From NCBI RefSeq assembly GCF_013426205.1, contig NC_089427.1:3162001-3226000 (forward strand): DNA of 64,000 nt. The letters run 5' to 3'. Shown piece after piece: positions 1 through 12,236 of the stretch. Within the stretch, counting starts at the first letter, position 1. Each line of letters starts with the position of its first letter. The DNA comes from Metarhizium brunneum (taxonomy: Eukaryota > Ascomycota > Sordariomycetes > Hypocreales > Clavicipitaceae). The notes beneath the pieces were generated by a model. It was not told the origin of the DNA and searched no databases. It saw only the letters and a program-made list of their open reading frames with translations. The position numbers and the translations under genes are program-made.

Positions 1-69
1 AAGGCTAATACGATTGCCAATGATGCTATGGTATTGATCTTGGTGTCGATGCTGTGAAGAAGAAATGAA

Positions 70-112
70 GGGTTATAGCAGTTTCTCAGAGATTGTGACG
101 GTGTATATATAT
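70..112 (-). promoter_or_regulatory. possible TATA promoter of a gene off the left edge
   Basis: Read on the minus strand, a TATATATA run (104-111) is followed by a pyrimidine-rich stretch (about 60-40, CTTC/TTCTTC repeats) like the leader of a fungal gene. No ATG follows before the window edge, so the gene itself, if real, lies outside. This is inference from promoter-like composition only. Confidence 0.25.
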
Positions 113-568
113 GGACGGCGGCGCAAGACCCAACGCTCAATGGAAAGAAGCACTTGCGAACAACCAGTGGTGACTGTAGACAGAAAGAAGGTTTGTTGAT
201 CAAATGCGGGATTCTGACTAGAAAGAAAGCCAAGTCTGTAACACAGATCAGAGACAAGAAGATCCCGCCTAGAGATGGAGCGTGTTTGTCGGAAGCCAAG
301 GTGGGATCAGCGAAGTCTTAAGTGCCCACGGCTCTTAAGTTGACGTGCGTCAGTTCAGGCCTCAGAGCAACTGGCCTGTGGGAGGACCAGTAGACTTCTT
401 CGTGTGCTTAGCAGAAGCAGGGTGTGCGACAACTCTGGTCTAAGTGATCAGCAGCACGATGTCCCTTTCCAAATGGCCGAGGCGACAGGGTTGGGACGAT
501 GAGGTAGGGTAGCAGCCAGAACCGACCAGGGGGGTGTGGTCTTTAGACGTTGGCGCCAGGCTAAGCGT

Positions 569-592
569 GGGTTTTGGGGGGGTGGGGGGGGG
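569..592 (+). repeat. G-rich run
   Basis: Runs of G of 3, 7 and 8-9 bases separated by one to four bases. Such a run could form a G-quadruplex on the plus strand. No gene is adjacent. Confidence 0.5.
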
Positions 593-1554
593 ACAGTGTG
601 AGCATGTAAAGACGGCGGATTGCTGGACGCTGGGCGCTGGACGTTGGCACTGGATGACGATGGAGTTCGAGGAGACGTCAGTCCCACCGAACCAGGATTG
701 GCCTCACGGCACTGTGTGTACTCACCCAATCCTGGGCCAACAGTGACAGGATCAGCGACGTGTGCGTGCGTGGTGCCAAGATGCGTGCCGTGCTGTCAAC
801 CAGGGCGATAAGTTCTGGTATCGTGCTGGAGCTGGTGTGGCAAGCGATGCTGTGATGGCATGGGATGCGGATGGAGCGAGTAGAGTAGTCGAGAAAAAGC
901 TGACTTGTCCGTCCTTATTCGACGTGAATTGTAGTAGTGTTCCGAGTGTGGATTAGACGGTCTGACAGGTTAAGAGCCTAACGAGCTTGTCTTCGCTCAC
1001 TTCGCACAGCGTCAAGGGATGCATAACGACTGGCAAATGGCCGAGGGGTGGTGCATTGCGTCGTCAAGCCTATTACGAAAGCTCGAGTAGACAACAATGA
1101 GCCACGGTTAGTCTTATCGGGCGGCAATTGATGCAAATAGCAACACATGCGCACAACCCGTGGCAAGAAGAACCAAAAACAATGTCAAGAGAATAAGAAA
1201 AGTAAACGAAAAGAAGCCGGTGTGTTGGCCTCTGGCCAAGCAAAACGCAGAGGTAAAACCCAGTGGGTGTTGAAGATTACCGATATGGCGTCAAAGGCGG
1301 AACAGGACCAACATTTGGCTTGGACATGGTGGTAGTAGTCCTCCGTATTGTGCGAATGAAAAACCAACAAAAGAAGGAACATTGTGAAGGGACTTGAAAG
1401 TTGGACCCGGCAGACGGGCAAGGTCGATGCGAGTGGATACCGACACACAGGATGGGTCAAGTTTGCTCAGGTTCGTGCCAATCGAGGGTGGAGGATGTCG
1501 TCGGAGCCGGAGCTGGAGCCTGTTAGCGCAGCAACAGTATCCAGCCAGGTGAGT

Positions 1555-1568
1555 ACTCCGTACGGAGT
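1555..1568. repeat. 14-bp perfect palindrome built from two copies of the dispersed motif
   Basis: ACTCCGTACGGAGT reads the same on both strands. It is two head-to-head halves of the motif TACTCCGTA that recurs through the intergenic DNA of this window. Confidence 0.7.
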
Positions 1569-4500
1569 CAGTAACTCTTGGACCTTAGCACGGAAGTGGT
1601 CCGAGTGTAAATGTGGTCAACGGGCAGTAGTAGTAGCCTGTCTCGTGCAAAATCCAAATGGCTGCCAGACATGAAGCAAGCCGTGTCGAGTGGTAAATGG
1701 CCATGTTTCTCACCAGATGAAGCCCACGGCACTTTTGGGCGGCTTACCCTGGCCAGTTAGCCAAAGAGCCAGCCCAGCCCAGGGGTATGGACGAACATGG
1801 GAAGGCTTGAGAGAACGGAAACTGGAGCATGGCGCACGAGACACCATCAAGCCGATGTGGAGGGAATGAACGCCAAGCGGCCCCTCCAAACATAGGGCCC
1901 TTGTGAGGAAGGAACTCCAGAGGCCCGTGACTTGAGCTAGCACTATGGGATACCTTTGAATAATACCCGAGGCCATAGTCAGTAATCCAAGGGCGCGGTA
2001 ACAAGTCGGTCCATCCGCCAGTGGGTCTGCTCCAATGCTTGGAGACACATGTGTTCTTGCACGCGCCGGCAGGTGAGGCTGCAAGAAGCGCATGATTAGA
2101 GGTGCTCATCTTTGTCAAACACTCGAAAAGAGCACTTTGAGGAGATGGAGAAGTGTGAGTGGGCGATGAGTCGTCGTGGTGGTAGTGCCGCTGCTGAGCG
2201 GGATCATGCAGGGTCTGGGAATTACCGTCGGAGACGTCGCGGGCACAACAGTCCAAGCAAGCAGTCAAGCAGCCAACTTGCCATTTGATCCATCTTCACA
2301 TTGCAGCACCCCCAAGGCGGTTTGATCAATTGATTGCCATCGCCCATCATCTGGGCGTTGATGGGACGGGGGTGATGGGGTGACAGCATACGGAGACGGG
2401 CACGACGAGGGCGGAACTGAGAAAAGCGGGTCTTGGCACCTTGTCAAACCCGGCAGACGAGTGCAAGTGTGTGCGTGCAAGTGTGGCATGCTAGCCCTTG
2501 CTTTTTTGATCGCTTGCCTGCCTGATGGTTCTTGGATACCAGGCGTACTGGTAATGTTTCGTTCCTTCCTTGAGCCTTGAACCTACAGCCTTTAATTCGC
2601 CGTTCCGTCCCGCCTTCCAGCCTGCCACAGTACTCCGTACTGCCCATTCTTGGCTTCCTTTGTCAATGCTTGTCTACAGCAGACGAGGGTAGCTGCTGGC
2701 TTGTGAAATCCGAAACGAAACCGTTTCATTCCAGACCCTTTTCTTGTATGTATTTACACCGCAGATTCGCAGCATAGGGGCAGACTCAAAAATTCAAGGG
2801 CTGCCTTCCAATACAACACAAATAACAGGTAGGCAGGTGTCGAAAAGCGCCATGGCTTCGCTTGCCAGACACCTGGTTTTGCAACGACTCTACCAAGTAC
2901 GCTGCCAGCTCAACCACACCTGCAGCCTTTGGAACAACGTCTTTGTGAAGGCGACTGGAGGGACCAGTCGGCCGTATCCAGAAACTAACCAAGCGCCACA
3001 AAGAGCCAAGAGAGCTACGTAGCTAATGGATATGGCGGCGACACAACAGCCTTTACCGAAGACCTGGCAGTGGGAAAGCCGCTGACTTCACACCCGTTCG
3101 CCAGGTGCGGCAAACGAGACCGAGTACGGAGTACAAGTGAGGTCTGCTCACGAGTTGGTCTTCCAGGACACTTTTGGTACTATGCAGATGGCCGTTGCTT
3201 TTTGCTTGTACGCTGTACCTGTCTGGCTCTCTGGTCGACTGCTAATGGGCTGGTAATAGATTTTGTCCAAGTCCTACTCAAGTACGGAGTACCAGTATCC
3301 GCGGATTTCCACATGCAGCATCCACCAGCGTGTCTTGCAAGGCGTCCCGGGCGGTGATGCAAGGCTAAGAAAGCCAAATGCTCCATCATGGCACACATGC
3401 TTGCCTAGGTCATAACTCCAGCACAACACTGTTAGAACCACAGCGCTCTCACACCCACCCATAAGCATGCGGCTTGCTTTTTGAGCCGCGGTCTAACGGG
3501 GGCGTTGTCGTAGTGGACCGTTGAGCTGGGGATGAGGGGAAGAAGGTCCACGGAAGTGGGACAGCCAGAGACAAGCACCACTGCGGGCTGGCAGGCATTG
3601 TTGATGTAGCTGCAGGAGCAGACGCAGAACTCAGCCAAACACTCAAAAGCAAAAAGGCAGGCTTCCATGCCATGGAGAGCATGACCGCCGTGCGCCGTTG
3701 ATTGGTACGGGGGCTAGGGTATCGACCGAGTGTTACCGTGGGTGCTGACCTGGATGGCGATATCGACCTCGTTGCTTCAACTAATATTACTCTGTATTTC
3801 GCTCCGCAATTGAGACAGGCGCAGCCTCGAACCCCAGAAGGGTTTCCCGTCTTAGCAGAGAGAAGGAAGTGCCTCTTATAGTGGCGGGCGAAGAGTGCAT
3901 CTGCGACCGGATCAGGTGGCCGGTTATCACCCTCTATCCTACGTATATACTACGGTTTAGTGTGTACTTGTTGGTAGGCATATATTCTGCCACAGACTGT
4001 ATGCCCTGCACTGTAGCAGAATCTCTTCATATCCCGAAAAGTAAGTCTATCAAACACCCATGGACCACAGCAGTCTAGCTAACAATAATGTTCTCCCGTT
4101 CTAATATGGACGCCACGCAAAGTCCCTAGGTTCAACAACATATCAAGCCGTCACCTACTTCATTCTCCAACTGAGACAGTCTGCGGGATCAGATGTCGTG
4201 AGGATTCGCGATGAATCCATCCGGGGCCGCGCATACTGGTCACGACACTAGACCCAAACTCAAAGTCGAACTCGGAACCTACAACGGTGGTGGTGATTTG
4301 TGTAACTCCGATGTGGAACTCCTATGCAGCACCAAGGGGGGGGGTCAAGCGGAGACTTACAGAGACAGTACATGCGAAGGACAGCAATTCTCGTAATTGG
4401 GAATCCGCCTCACCATCCCCGTCAACGGTTCTTCGTTACGGAGAATTTATAACAATCACGGGTAATGCGCTACAAGTCAAATTTCATCAGCAGTATTAGC

Positions 4501-6508
4501 ATACATTTCAAGGAGGTGGTGATGCGAGTCCTCGGGCATTTATCGTGTCTTTTGGCATCAGCACCTTTGACCTTGCCAATTTGATATGCAACGGCCGCAA
4601 GTGACAAGAACCAAAAGCCTAGAGGGTTGGAATAGGTTCGCTCGCAGCCAGACGCCTGTGGTCTGTCCGTTATACTGGCATGTAGCTCGACTGAGTGTCA
4701 GGTGAAGTCGAGGAGGAGTTAATATGAGAAGGGCAACTGCCGCGAAACAAGCCGAGGCGGTGTTCTCATGGCGGGCGAAAATACCCACCACACAGACATA
4801 TAAATCACCTATTTAACATGCTAAGCACTGCTGTTTAAACATCAACTGCTCCGGTTCGATGCTGGCCGACCTCTATAACGAAGCCAAGCACGCTAGCTCC
4901 ACAGCCCGCCAACCGTACTAGTGCAATGCTTGGCTCTACTTTATCACAACTGTTGGCCACTAAACATCCTTGATCCAGACGGTCGCTTTGCTCGTTTGGC
5001 TGCCCGCTCGCCGGTCTGGCAGCGAAGTGCCGTCTTGGCTGCGAGGGAATGCTGCACCAAGTGAGGTAAAATTCGTCATCTCGCCACAGCCAGGTGCGCA
5101 GTCCATACGACCCAGTGCCTTTCATCCAGCCTCGTCTCTGGGACACCAAATTCGACAAATCTCAGCTCTCCAAAGGTGTCAACATTGAAACCTTCGGGGT
5201 TCAGAAGCGCCAGGCTCACATGGAAATCAACTGGCTGCAAGGGACGAAGCAATCAAACCACTGCCGACTTGCCCACAGATGTGGGTGGATGTTTGAGTCG
5301 GCCGGTAACAGTTCAACCTTCATATTACTCCGTAGACGACCAAGACTTGCCAGATCAGAGGGATAGGCCCGAGGGAGAGGGACAACAAGGGAGTCCTGTG
5401 GCCCTGGTGGCCGGTACCAAACTAACTTGACACTTGAACCACGCAGCGCTATGCACCTAAGCTACTCCGTAAGTACTACCTAAAATAGGCTCCCAGGCAC
5501 TGCGCAGTTATGTAACCAGACCCCACAACTCCACAGTGCAAGTCATCAGTCTCCAATCTCTTATTGCCCCGTAAACTGCATCCCCCGTTTACTCCGTAGC
5601 CCTCCTCCAGCTTTTCACGGGCGTTGACCAAATTAACACCTGCTTAGATTGCGTCCTCAGAGCAACCTTACCATCCAATCCCCTGCGGCTTCAAAATTCC
5701 GTAATTCAAAGCATTATCTTTTCCGGGAAGGAAATCGTGGCAAAGCAGCAACTTCCTCACGGACGGCAGCCGCCCAAAGACTGGTACGCCAAACTTCTCC
5801 GTGGCCAAGTCTTGCTTCGGAGAGGCTTAGCTTCAACTTCACCCCAGCGTACGTACAATGTATGTACAGTACTCCGCAGCTCGGTTACAATTACGTAGTA
5901 CTCCGTAGCATAGTCCAATATCCCAGTCCCTCTGCCGGCGTCGGCAATGCTATCTTCAACTATACTTTACCGACAGTGGCCCGCCAATAAAGATATATAT
6001 AAATATATCCTCCGTGGTCTGTATATGCGTTTTATATTATTATCCAACCTCCACTGCCCAGGTGGGTTCCTCGGAGACCGTCTTTACCGAAAAGGCAAAC
6101 AACAAATACCGTTGGTTCCTGAAACGCATGCATCATGCCGAACATGACTCCCCTTTCGGCCAGAGACGCAATCTTGGGTCGTTTTGCTCTGACGAGTCAC
6201 GGAGAAATCAATCACCTGTTGATTGAACTGAGAAATGACGACTTTCTATGTACACATCTCAATCTCAATCGAGCCAGTACGCTAAACCGTAGTTGACATC
6301 ATAGCTCGGCTCTAGTCCCGGTTGGGACCTCTGAAACGCACTAACCCGGGGTTTCGTGGTCCCATTTCGCTACATGGGATCGATCGACACACTCCTTGGC
6401 ACACTAAATACACATCCCGAGCATGCGGTGCCGAAGCCGGTAGTAGTAGTAGCATTCGCGCGTGGGTGTATGGGGGCACAGTGTTGCGGCTTCCCTACCT
6501 CATTGTGT

Positions 6509-6541
6509 GCCTAGGTAGGCACCTACTACCTAGTAGTAGGT
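6509..6541. repeat. cluster of short hairpins of CCTA/TAGG units
   Basis: Two adjacent inverted repeats. TGCCTA-GG-TAGGCA lies at about 6508-6521. An 8-bp arm pair ACCTACTA/TAGTAGGT with a five-base spacer lies at 6521-6541. Similar CCTAC/GTAGG hairpins occur at 37313-37336 and 62032-62135, so this looks like a dispersed intergenic sequence family. Confidence 0.55.
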
Positions 6542-6788
6542 AGGACACCTAGGAAGGCGACACCGAGAGCATGTACTCCGTAACCGTGATTCATTCAAAT
6601 CCGCGGTCCTGCGAGACCCGACGCATCCTAGGCGGGAAAGCGCAAGAGGCCACGACTTCTTAACCTACATACATACAATGCACAATGCGGCATGCGATCT
6701 TTCCCGGTCGCTGTCAAGTGGATACGTACAATATATTGAGTATTGTCAGATCTTGCAAGATCTTTGGCGCCGTTCGTAATGCGGACCT

Positions 6789-7037
6789 ATCCCTTTGGCT
6801 GTGTTAAGGTGCAGCGGATGTCACGAATGGGCGTTCTAGCCAATTAAAAACCTAATATTCAAAGGTACATCTCTACACCAAAAAATAGTATAATAATAGA
6901 AGTCACTATGATTCTCTTAGCTACAAAGAGCTACATCATGTACTCTATTAAAATATCTATAAATAAAAGTATCCGCTAAGTATTGCAGAAAAATGGAGAC
7001 CGCTACATCCGCTGCACCTTAACACAGCCAAAGGGAT
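6789..7037. mobile_element. MITE-like element with 33-bp terminal inverted repeats
   Basis: Bases 6789-6821 and 7005-7037 are perfect reverse complements over 33 bp; the left arm begins ATCCCTTTGGCTGTG. They flank about 180 bp of AT-rich sequence without an open frame. The size (249 bp), perfect long inverted ends and AT-rich core fit a miniature non-autonomous DNA transposon. I could not identify a target-site duplication next to either end, so the superfamily is open. The perfect match of the two arms suggests either recent activity or recent gene conversion. Confidence 0.7.
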
Positions 7038-7775
7038 GGTATGGCCCTGCAAAATGCATCACTACGGAGGCAATTGCTCAAATCTGACAGGCGGCCTACA
7101 GCCAGCGCGGTCTTTTGCTTGATACTATCCCGTCGCTCTGTTTTCCGTTGCACTTGATCCAAAATCCGGGCCAGAAGTCGGCCTTAGAAGTCGGCCTAAG
7201 CCAAAATCCCTGGTCAGCCACGAACTAACTCCACGTCCGCAAATATACGCATGTACGGAGTACATATACGGGGTATGTATGTGTTGCAGAGGCAATTACA
7301 TGGCCAGAGGAGGCTGGTTTGCTCCAATTACCCGTTAGATGCGGTATGGCATGTCGTCCAACCCGAAAATGGTGTCGCTAATAACTCATGTCTGTCAAAT
7401 CCGCCATGTTTTGATCACGTTTCCCGTCTCAGGGACAAATGTCAGTCAGCAGGCGGCAACGCACGGCAGTTGTTGGAAATAACCCTGTCGCAAGTGGGAA
7501 CTGTGGCACCAATCATGATTTACTCCCAATCCTTGGGTCTTCATTTCTCATGTTTCTCGTCTTTCTAGGTTCTCGCGTGGCTTTTAACTAGCTGGGTTTG
7601 TTCAATCAGCTTGGGCGTCTCATCACAAATCGGTATGCACTTATATACGCCGGATATGCGCGTTAAATTACGACGAGAAAATGCCGTTGGGCATGGGTCA
7701 CCCTGATGCAGAGGGGAACACCTTGCTTGGGCAACTTGGCGTGGTGAACGTCTCATCTACGCACGGCCCTGCCAA

Positions 7776-7801
7776 CCAGCCAGCCAGCCAGCCAGCCAGC
7801 C
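7776..7801 (+). repeat. CCAG tetranucleotide microsatellite
   Basis: About six tandem copies of CCAG in intergenic DNA. Confidence 0.8.
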
Positions 7802-9879
7802 GCCTCATCATATCGACTCCTCTGCGATATCCGTCAAGTGTGACGGGTATTGTTGTCTCCGGATAAGCCACCATCGCAAGGTCGCCGTACCGCATGCCAA
7901 GCAACACACAGACCCGCTACCCTCGGACGCGATGTTGACAAAAAGCAGGTGTGGCTATGCGGCTGCAGGCCATGGCCGCCGTCGAGTGGATTCTCGAAGC
8001 CAAATGGTAGCTTATGCAATCGCCTCGCTGGATTCAACACCGTGCTGTGTTCAATCAACTGCACACGAGGCATTGTGCGCAACTGAGTTGTCACGCCAAT
8101 AGTTTAAGTACCAGGCAGGCCTGTCTTGAGACCACGGATACACGGATACCACGGTGGCTCGCTACACGACCTGGATATATGTATGTACTGTTGCCGGATG
8201 CCTACTCCGTAAACCCCCATCGAGGAAATCCGATGCCGACATGGAGTTTGTGAAAAGGGCCCAACGGCGGCGAAACATGACAGAATCATTTGGTACTACA
8301 ACTGACTTGGCCAAATAGTCAATGGCACAAGGCGGCCTTGAATGATTTTTTCCATGATTTCAATCGGAAGACGACATATCAAGCCCAGCTAGGTTTAGTT
8401 TCGGAAAGTACTCATTGAGCCGGCGATATTGAATGCACGTGGCAACAGCGATCAACAGGATCTTCGGGGTCTCTTGCTCTTCGAAGTTTCCCTGGAGAAA
8501 CTGGCGATCAAAGCTTGAATGTGATATTTCTGTGACGGGCGCACCCTCGATCGGATCTTGCCCGCGATCTACTTCGATGATGAAATATAACGGAGTACAT
8601 ATTCCCATCGACACAATATGCAACTTGTCACGCCAGTCGCCGAGGACGGACTGGAAATCAAACTCACACAAAGTACATGGTACAGGGTAGCGGCAGCCGG
8701 AAAGGACGCGGCGGAACGACCAGCTTACCGACGGACGTGTGAGAAGCTCGCATCTTGCAAGCTGGATACGGAAACCGCTTCACTGCTGAGAGAAGCGGCC
8801 GCCGCTAACTTGTCTCCTGGCGCCTTGGTCGAGCTGTCTTTCACGTCAGCCCGTAACGGGGGGGACCTAAATCACGCTTACCATTTCGTTGACTGAGCTT
8901 CGTTGTCGGACCTAACGCAACTGGATCTCTCAAGGGATACTCCGTAACTACATGGTAACGGGTTGAAGGATCAAGGGCGTAGTGACAGTGCTTCCGAGGG
9001 GAAAGCCAAGTTTATTGCTTCTTTTACTGGGTGGACCCCTCGTGTCTCACGGAAATTTAACGCTACGTACGGAGTACCAATCCATCTCCTTTTCAATGTT
9101 CTCATTGCCATTTCACCAGCAAGCGGTTTGGTACCCTCTACCGTGCGTTTTTCACGGCACTGTGCTCTCACTGCTCTGCCCAGTGGCAATGACATCCGAC
9201 GAGTCCAAAGCATATGGAGACTCTTCACATATCATGCGTACATGCTTGGACACTCGGTCCATTCTTCCTCACTCTGTTGCGTCGTCACTCAAGTCCAACA
9301 TGTCCAATGCCCCGCACGAAGGACAAGCAAAGCAAGCCCTTTTTTGTTGCCTGACTTTACAATGGAAAGACATGAGTGACTCTACCGTAGAATCGCCGAG
9401 ACATGGCGGTGGCGGCGCGACTCACGCGGAAGAACATGTATGTATGTATGTATTGTTTGTTTGTCGGCGATGCCCTAATAAGTACGCCCTGGCGTTGCCT
9501 TGAGCATAATTGTTTTCACAGCGATTGCTCATTCGCTGTGCGCCGTGCCATGAGGCCATCCGATATAGGCCGAGGAGGAGATTTTCCCTGCTGCTTGGGC
9601 TATCATTTATCATCCGCCATGCCGAGCAGTAGCTTTCGCAGTTCACAGATGACATCCCGCAAGGCCTGATTCCGAGACACCATTCAAGACTTGTCTCTCG
9701 CCCAGGTTGAGCTTGGTATTGACAGGCACGCCACGTTGAGCTGACACATATCTGATCTTGACAGAACTGAATGCGCCCCTGACGCACATTCCAAGTGGCT
9801 AGACGCGCCCTGGCATTAAATTCAATGGCCACAAGGAGGCTGGCAACTTTTGAGATGGACTCAGCTAATGGCTGCAATA

Positions 9880-9914
9880 GGCGATGGGCGATGGGCGATG
9901 GGCGATGGGCAATG
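9880..9914 (+). repeat. 7-bp tandem repeat (GGCGATG)n
   Basis: About five tandem copies of a 7-bp unit, the last one altered to GGCAATG. Intergenic. Confidence 0.85.
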
Positions 9915-12215
9915 GCTGATCCCATTGTCGTGTACTCCGTATCGACGTACGCATCACTGCGTGCATACAGCCTGCTCGAGACAAAAGACGATATTGCTTA
10001 CATGCCCTGCATTTGAGGAGATTTCAGAAACTCGTCACACACTCACACAATCTGAATGAACCACGCGTTGGGTACCGAGTAGAATGTCTCGTAAGCCCTC
10101 TCAACCGCCTTCTAACTACGGAGTACCCCGTGTATACCCCGTGTACGGCCAGCAAACAAATACTACTCACAATCGTCGGGGCAACAGGCCTCAAACAACT
10201 GGCCTGGTTATTCGCGGCGGATATCGCAGCGTCTGGCATTGCCACAAGGACAGCACGCCCGCTGGAAGGCCCGTCTGACCTCTATCTAAATCGGTTTCTC
10301 GCCGCTACAGCATCCAACATGCAGCCAATGCTTCCTTTGCTGATCAGGCGTCAATACCTGTTCAGCTTCTGTACGGAGTGTTAGGCAGGGGAAAGGTGTA
10401 GCAGCATCACCTACGGAATAAATTCAAGGCATCGGTTTCATATCGCATTCTCCCTTGTGGAAATAAAGTACCAGTCACTTTCAATGTCTACATCTACCGA
10501 AATCGGCTGCAAAGAGAATAAATACGCCGCTAGTCCAAGCCACATCTCACCAATCCGGCGCACGCTCCGGCACACCTTTCTACTGCACCGTCCATTCTCC
10601 GATCCAGCAATTCGGGTCTACCGACACGCGTCTGGTCCGGCGTGACCGTCCTACGCTTGCCGAGCGCAACCCTCCGACTTGGGGTATCCAGCGTCTGTTC
10701 TGTGCAAGGTGTGGTTGCCGCGCCCGTTTGTCCCCTTGCCATGAGCCAGGAACGAAATGCACGGGCATGTATTTCCAGTGGGTAGGTGGCCTGCGAAATG
10801 CCGACGAGACCGAGCCGAGTGCCTTCATCAGGTAGGATATGAATTTTTTTTCCCCTATGGACTTTGCAACAAACCCACGATATGAGCGAGTAAAAGACAT
10901 GGGGCGTGTGAGACATGGTCCCAGAAGAAGACGAGAGAAAACCACACGATACCCACTATGCCCGTTGACTTGCCTGATCATGGTAAGACAAAATGTGGAT
11001 GGAGAACTGGCATGACCACGAGGAGTATGAGCTCGCTTGTATGACTAGGGCGTTCAAATGGAATCCCGGAGTGCGAGAGAGTGAGAAGGAAAAAAGCTAT
11101 TCAGCCGCTGGACGTGGCGCTTGCGGCTTTGGCTTTGTTGACTCGTGGCAAGGACCATTTTATGTCTTGTGGAACTTGGAGGTGTATGTGCAACTCAAGA
11201 TGCGTTCTTTTATACCAGGAGGAAAGGCAGCGGGTTAAGATGGTTTGCTCCGTAGGCGTGGTGGATTAGGGCAGAGGGGACGTGTCGCTGAAGCTGGACG
11301 TGAATCAGGATAGTACATTCTATATACAAATCTCGATTGTGCTTTGGATGTGGCGGCCATATTATACAGATGTCGTTGACGTTGCGCGGAGAGAACCGGG
11401 TGGTTGACTCTGTGGCGTGATAAAAATCATCTTCTTGTGAGTGACATGGTCGACGCTTGATATCTAGCCGTTGAGAACAGATCAAATTGCAAGGCTGGCA
11501 AAAGATGCCTCGACCAAGTATACTTCTTCTTTCGCATTACCGAGTTTTGGCCGATGCCCTTCACGCAGTTATATCCCTTCATGCCGACAATCGTGAGCAG
11601 TGGACGGCCAAACCGTAAAGCCAAGTTATTGAAACGACGTACCTTTCTGGCTTCTTCACCCGGGGCCGAGTACAAAAGCTGCCCTGATGAGCCTCGTGCT
11701 GCATGAACACATCCTGACACTGAAACGAGCACCGGGCACCGCCGTAGAAGCACGAACCGTTGATTGCCCGTTACTCCCATCCCTAGGAAACACATCAGGG
11801 GCATGTCCAAGAGTTCACCCTGCGAGAGAGAGACAGAGACAGAGGTACCCGATGCTGACAATATTTGTAGCAGAAGCTGCCCAAGGTATAAGTATGCAAC
11901 GTACTCTCAGTCCTTCACAAGACGTGCCACAAACGGCGGGCAACACAGACGGGCACGGGCAAAGTCCAATCAATAATACAGTTCTGGCTATATAGCAAAA
12001 AGAAAAAAGGGTAAGAAAAACGCCTGTTGTGCATTAAAATGCTCCCGCAATCCGTTTTCCTCTACAACATTACAAAATGCCCCAGCGTAATTACCCCAGA
12101 CAAAATAAAACTTTGCAAAGGACCAATTATACACTCCCGCCGTATTTTATTTTTAATCCGTCCAGCCCAACGCGCTGTTGATAGAAACGTACATCAACCA
12201 GGGATATCCTCTCCA

Positions 12216-12230
12216 CCCCCCCCCCCCCCC
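12216..12230 (-). repeat. 15-base homopolymer in the SF3B1 3' UTR
   Basis: Fifteen C on the plus strand, that is a G15 run in the SF3B1 message beginning seven bases past the stop codon. Such a run is prone to slippage and could form a quadruplex in the RNA. Confidence 0.7.
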
Positions 12231-12236
12231 TTCTTC

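Larger units (their letters stand above)
1..12236. other. gene-poor region, about 12 kb
   Basis: I find no supportable coding region here. Open frames on both strands are short, do not join through good splice sites, and give low-complexity or arbitrary peptides. The stretch holds a MITE-like element (6789-7037), small tandem repeats (7776-7801, 9880-9914), a G-rich run (569-592), hairpin clusters of CCTAC/GTAGG units (6509-6541), and about 16 copies of the short motif TACTCCGTA or its complement. The last 200 bases are probably the 3' untranslated region of the SF3B1 gene. A 12-kb gap is long for a compact fungal genome, so unannotated RNA genes or fast-evolving spliced genes cannot be excluded. 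Confidence 0.6.

Noticed and set aside
9422..9925. 167-codon minus-strand frame in the left desert
   Set aside because: Begins in the GGCGATG tandem repeat and shows no family resemblance. Chance open frame.
11427..11861. 144-codon minus-strand frame
   Set aside because: No domain, signal or splice support. It may be read-through of untranslated sequence near the SF3B1 3' end.
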